Below, in pieces: positions 22,761 to 24,618 of a DNA stretch of 24,618 nucleotides; positions within the stretch are counted from its first letter, which is position 1, and each line of letters starts with the position of its first letter. The position numbers and the translations under genes were made by a program. Origin of the DNA: an uncultured Porphyromonadaceae bacterium (GTDB taxonomy: Bacteria; Bacteroidota; Bacteroidia; Bacteroidales; Muribaculaceae); contig CALAVE010000060.1 of NCBI GenBank assembly GCA_937892215.1, positions 1-24,618 on the forward strand, given 5' to 3'. The notes under the pieces are model-generated. The model saw only the letters and a program-made list of their open reading frames with translations, was not told the origin of the DNA and did not search any database.

Positions 22761-23606
22761 ATGAGAATCATAAGTAAGGTTAGCGACCTGAAACAAAGCC
22801 TGAGCGCACTGCGAGAGGGCGGGAAGAGCGTGGGTCTGGTTCCCACGATGGGCGCGTTGCACGAGGGTCACCAGTCGCTGGTGGAGCGTGCTCGTCGCGA
22901 GAATGACATAGTGGTGGTGAGCGTGTTCCTGAATCCCACCCAATTCAACAATGCAGAAGACCTGAAGACCTATCCGCGCACAGCCGAGGCCGACGCGGCT
23001 CTGCTGGAGCGTTGCGGAGTGGACATCGCCTTCATGCCGACCGTGGAAGACGTCTATCCCGAGCCCGATACCCGCGTGTTCCACTTGGGCCCTGTGGCCG
23101 AGGTGATGGAAGGAGCGATGCGTCCGGGGCACTTCAATGGAGTGTGCCAGATAGTGAGCAAACTATTCATGTTCGTGGAGCCGACGCGCGCCTATTTCGG
23201 AGAGAAAGATTTCCAGCAGATAGCCGTGATAAAGGCGATGGTGGCACAACTGGGCATGAGTCTGGAGATAGTGGAGTGCCCGTGCGTGAGAGAGGCCGAC
23301 GGTCTGGCCAAGAGCAGCCGCAACGTGAGGCTGACACCGCTTGTGCGCAAGGTGGCCCCCGCGATATACCGCACGCTGAAAGAGAGCCTTGTGTTTGCCG
23401 AGGATCACAGCGTGGAGCAGACCCACGACTGGGTAGTGGCTACGATAAACGCCTACCCCGAGATGGAAGTGGAATACTACATGATATGCGACGGCGACAC
23501 CCTTCAGCCGGTGACGAGTTGGGAGGAGAGCCGTCATGTGGTGGGATGCATCACGGTTTACTGCGGCGATGTGCGAGAGATAGACAACATAACTTACAAG
23601 AAATAA
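22761..23606 (+). CDS. panC: Pantothenate synthetase (pantoate--beta-alanine ligase)
   Basis: Last step of pantothenate synthesis: ATP-dependent joining of pantoate and beta-alanine in the cytoplasm. The 281 residues have the nucleotidyl-transferase motif LVPTMGALHEGH (His34 and His37), FLNPTQFN, the GHFNGVCQIVSKLF helix, FGEKDFQQ and the GLAKSSRNVRL signature. Length is normal for the family. The chosen ATG follows a purine-rich AAGAAGAG. It is 10 bases upstream of panD, whose product supplies its beta-alanine substrate. Confidence 0.97.
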   Translation: MRIISKVSDLKQSLSALREGGKSVGLVPTMGALHEGHQSLVERARRENDIVVVSVFLNPTQFNNAEDLKTYPRTAEADAALLERCGVDIAFMPTVEDVYPEPDTRVFHLGPVAEVMEGAMRPGHFNGVCQIVSKLFMFVEPTRAYFGEKDFQQIAVIKAMVAQLGMSLEIVECPCVREADGLAKSSRNVRLTPLVRKVAPAIYRTLKESLVFAEDHSVEQTHDWVVATINAYPEMEVEYYMICDGDTLQPVTSWEESRHVVGCITVYCGDVREIDNITYKK

Positions 23607-23616
23607 GAGCGAAGAA

Positions 23617-23961
23617 ATGCTTATACAGGTAGTTAAATCCAAGATACACAGAGTGACCGTTACCGGTGCGGACCTGAACTACATAGGTAGCATAACGATA
23701 GACGAGGATCTGCTGGACGCCGCGAACATAGTGGAAGGTGAGCGCGTGTATATAGTGGACAACAACAATGGCGAGCGTCTTGAGACCTACGTTATTGCCG
23801 GTGAACGCGGCAGCGGGTGTGTTTGTCTTAACGGTGCTGCGGCACGCAAGGTGGAAGTAGGGGATATCGTCATCATAATGGCCTTTGCCTCAATGCCGTT
23901 GGAGGAAGCCAAGACCTTCAAGCCACAAATCATCTTCCCGCGTGAGGGCAACAAACTATAG
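23617..23961 (+). CDS. panD: Aspartate 1-decarboxylase proenzyme
   Basis: Makes beta-alanine from L-aspartate for pantothenate synthesis. It is translated as an inactive proenzyme that self-cleaves between Gly24 and Ser25 in NYIGSITID to form the pyruvoyl cofactor on the new Ser-derived terminus. The start MLIQVVKSKIHRVTVTGADL and the Tyr-Ile-Gly-Ser site are diagnostic, as is LNGAAARKVEVGD. The length of 114 residues matches the family. It forms a two-gene operon with panC. Confidence 0.97.
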   Translation: MLIQVVKSKIHRVTVTGADLNYIGSITIDEDLLDAANIVEGERVYIVDNNNGERLETYVIAGERGSGCVCLNGAAARKVEVGDIVIIMAFASMPLEEAKTFKPQIIFPREGNKL

Positions 23962-24001
23962 TATCTGACAAGCACTGTCAGTTTATTATCCAATTTAGCA
24001 T

Positions 24002-24048
24002 GTTTCCGCAACTTATTGCCTCCAATGGTAAGTTGCGGAAACTTTTTT
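24002..24048 (+). terminator. Rho-independent terminator after panD
   Basis: GTTTCCGCAACTTA (24002-24015) pairs perfectly over 14 bases with TAAGTTGCGGAAAC (24029-24042), followed by six T (24043-24048). A smaller hairpin, CTGACA (23965-23970) with TGTCAG (23976-23981), lies just after the panD stop. Confidence 0.9.
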
Positions 24049-24198
24049 CATTTATCGCTCTTCTCGCTGACTTTGGCTGGTCTGTGACGTCACGTGCAAT
24101 AAATGCCGATAGGATGTCGAAAACTGATGTTAAATGCGCGAGAAACGCTAAAAATGCCTAAATTTTCGGTTTTCTTTATATTTTGTCCGGCTAATATT

Positions 24199-24229
24199 TT
24201 GCCTTATTGGTAAGAAATGCGTAATTTTG
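24199..24229 (+). promoter_or_regulatory. Promoter of gyrA
   Basis: TTG at 24199-24201, a 20-base spacer and TAATTTTG at 24222-24229. The start would be near 24236, with a leader of about 32 bases ending in the A-rich TAAATAAGGAATAAT before the ATG. Confidence 0.7.
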
Positions 24230-24267
24230 AAGCCCAAAAGGAATTAAATATATAAATAAGGAATAAT

Positions 24268-24618
24268 ATGGACGAAACACAAAACCTAAACAACGACAGG
24301 ATTATCAAGGTAGACCTAAACCGCGAGATGCGGAGCAGCTATATTGACTATTCCATGTCAGTAATCGTAGCCAGAGCCTTGCCTGATGTAAGAGATGGCT
24401 TTAAGCCCGTTCACCGCCGCATACTCTATGGTATGCTTGGATTGGGCAACACCCACAATAATCCCTATAAGAAAAGTGCACGTATCGTCGGTGAGGTACT
24501 TGGTAAGTATCATCCCCACGGTGACTCCTCAGTATATGGTGCGCTGGTGCGTCTTGCCCAGCCATGGAATATGCGCCAGGTGCTGGTAGACGGACAGGGT
24601 AACTTCGGCAGTATGGAC
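24268..24618 (+). CDS. gyrA: DNA gyrase subunit A, N-terminal part (cut by window end)
   Basis: The breakage-reunion subunit of type II topoisomerase that introduces negative supercoils with GyrB. The 117 visible residues begin DETQNLNNDRIIKVDLNREM and include SYIDYSMSVIVARALPDVRD, FKPVHRRILYGM, and the quinolone-pocket region SARIVGEVLGKYHPHGDSS. The position matching E. coli Ser83 is Ser87; that matching Asp87 is Gly91. The catalytic tyrosine lies beyond the window. GyrA is preferred over ParC because of this start and DGQGNFGSMD, but ParC-like subunits share much of this segment. The gene has its own promoter and a terminator separates it from panD. Confidence 0.9.
   Translation, partial: MDETQNLNNDRIIKVDLNREMRSSYIDYSMSVIVARALPDVRDGFKPVHRRILYGMLGLGNTHNNPYKKSARIVGEVLGKYHPHGDSSVYGALVRLAQPWNMRQVLVDGQGNFGSMD

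Larger units (their letters stand above)
23962..24267. other. Interval between panD and gyrA
   Basis: No gene is seen. The interval holds the panD terminator, a perfect 10-bp palindrome GTGACGTCAC (24084-24093) that could be a protein-binding site or chance, AT-rich sequence, and the gyrA promoter. Confidence 0.6.

Noticed and set aside
24084..24093. Palindrome GTGACGTCAC as an operator
   Set aside because: It is a single 10-bp palindrome more than 100 bases from the gyrA promoter with no second copy in the window; too weak to call.

Overview
The window looks like chromosomal DNA of a gut-type Bacteroidales bacterium, most likely Muribaculaceae or a close relative. The reasons are promoters of the Bacteroidetes primary-sigma type (TTG, about 19-20 bp, TAnnTTTG), A-rich start regions instead of strong Shine-Dalgarno sites, a two-part TatA/TatC system, many secreted carbohydrate-active proteins, and C-terminal domains typical of Bacteroidales secreted proteins. 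The family-level placement is an inference. No rRNA, tRNA, CRISPR array, IS element or phage gene was recognised.

Layout. Positions 1-92 hold the 3' end of an unidentified plus-strand gene. Positions 218-1270 (minus) are tatA-tatC. Positions 1271-1721 are a gene-free stretch with the tatA promoter, a promoter/leader cassette that recurs near panC, a dispersed repeat and a strong hairpin. Positions 1722-6284 (minus) encode a 1520-residue secreted protein made of carbohydrate-binding-like modules with no catalytic domain. Positions 6318-6911 are gene-free, repeat-rich and G-rich. Positions 6912-11148 (plus) are a sialate O-acetylesterase-type esterase and a GH78 alpha-L-rhamnosidase. Positions 11449-14489 (plus) encode a repeat-containing secreted protein ending in a dockerin-like domain, followed by a small secreted protein with a cohesin-like fold and a C-terminal tag shared with the 1520-residue protein.

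Positions 14767-19259 (minus) are a tightly packed six-gene set: rubredoxin, flavodiiron protein, exported nitroreductase, DUF5715/M15-like lipoprotein, HAD phosphatase and AroB. It starts from a divergent region facing a low-molecular-weight protein tyrosine phosphatase and a GH20 beta-hexosaminidase (plus). Positions 22761-23961 are panC-panD (pantothenate synthesis), closed by a clear terminator. gyrA begins at 24268 and runs off the window.

How it fits together. One half is surface glycan handling: binding modules, de-O-acetylation, rhamnose release and hexosamine release. The other half is housekeeping plus oxygen/NO defence (rubredoxin with the flavodiiron protein). The most interesting region is 11449-14489, where dockerin-like and cohesin-like proteins are adjacent; with the C-terminal tag shared with the 1520-residue binding protein it could form a small cell-surface glycan-binding assembly. 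Also notable are two copies of a promoter/boxA-like leader cassette and three copies of a composite intergenic repeat with G-quadruplex-capable tails.
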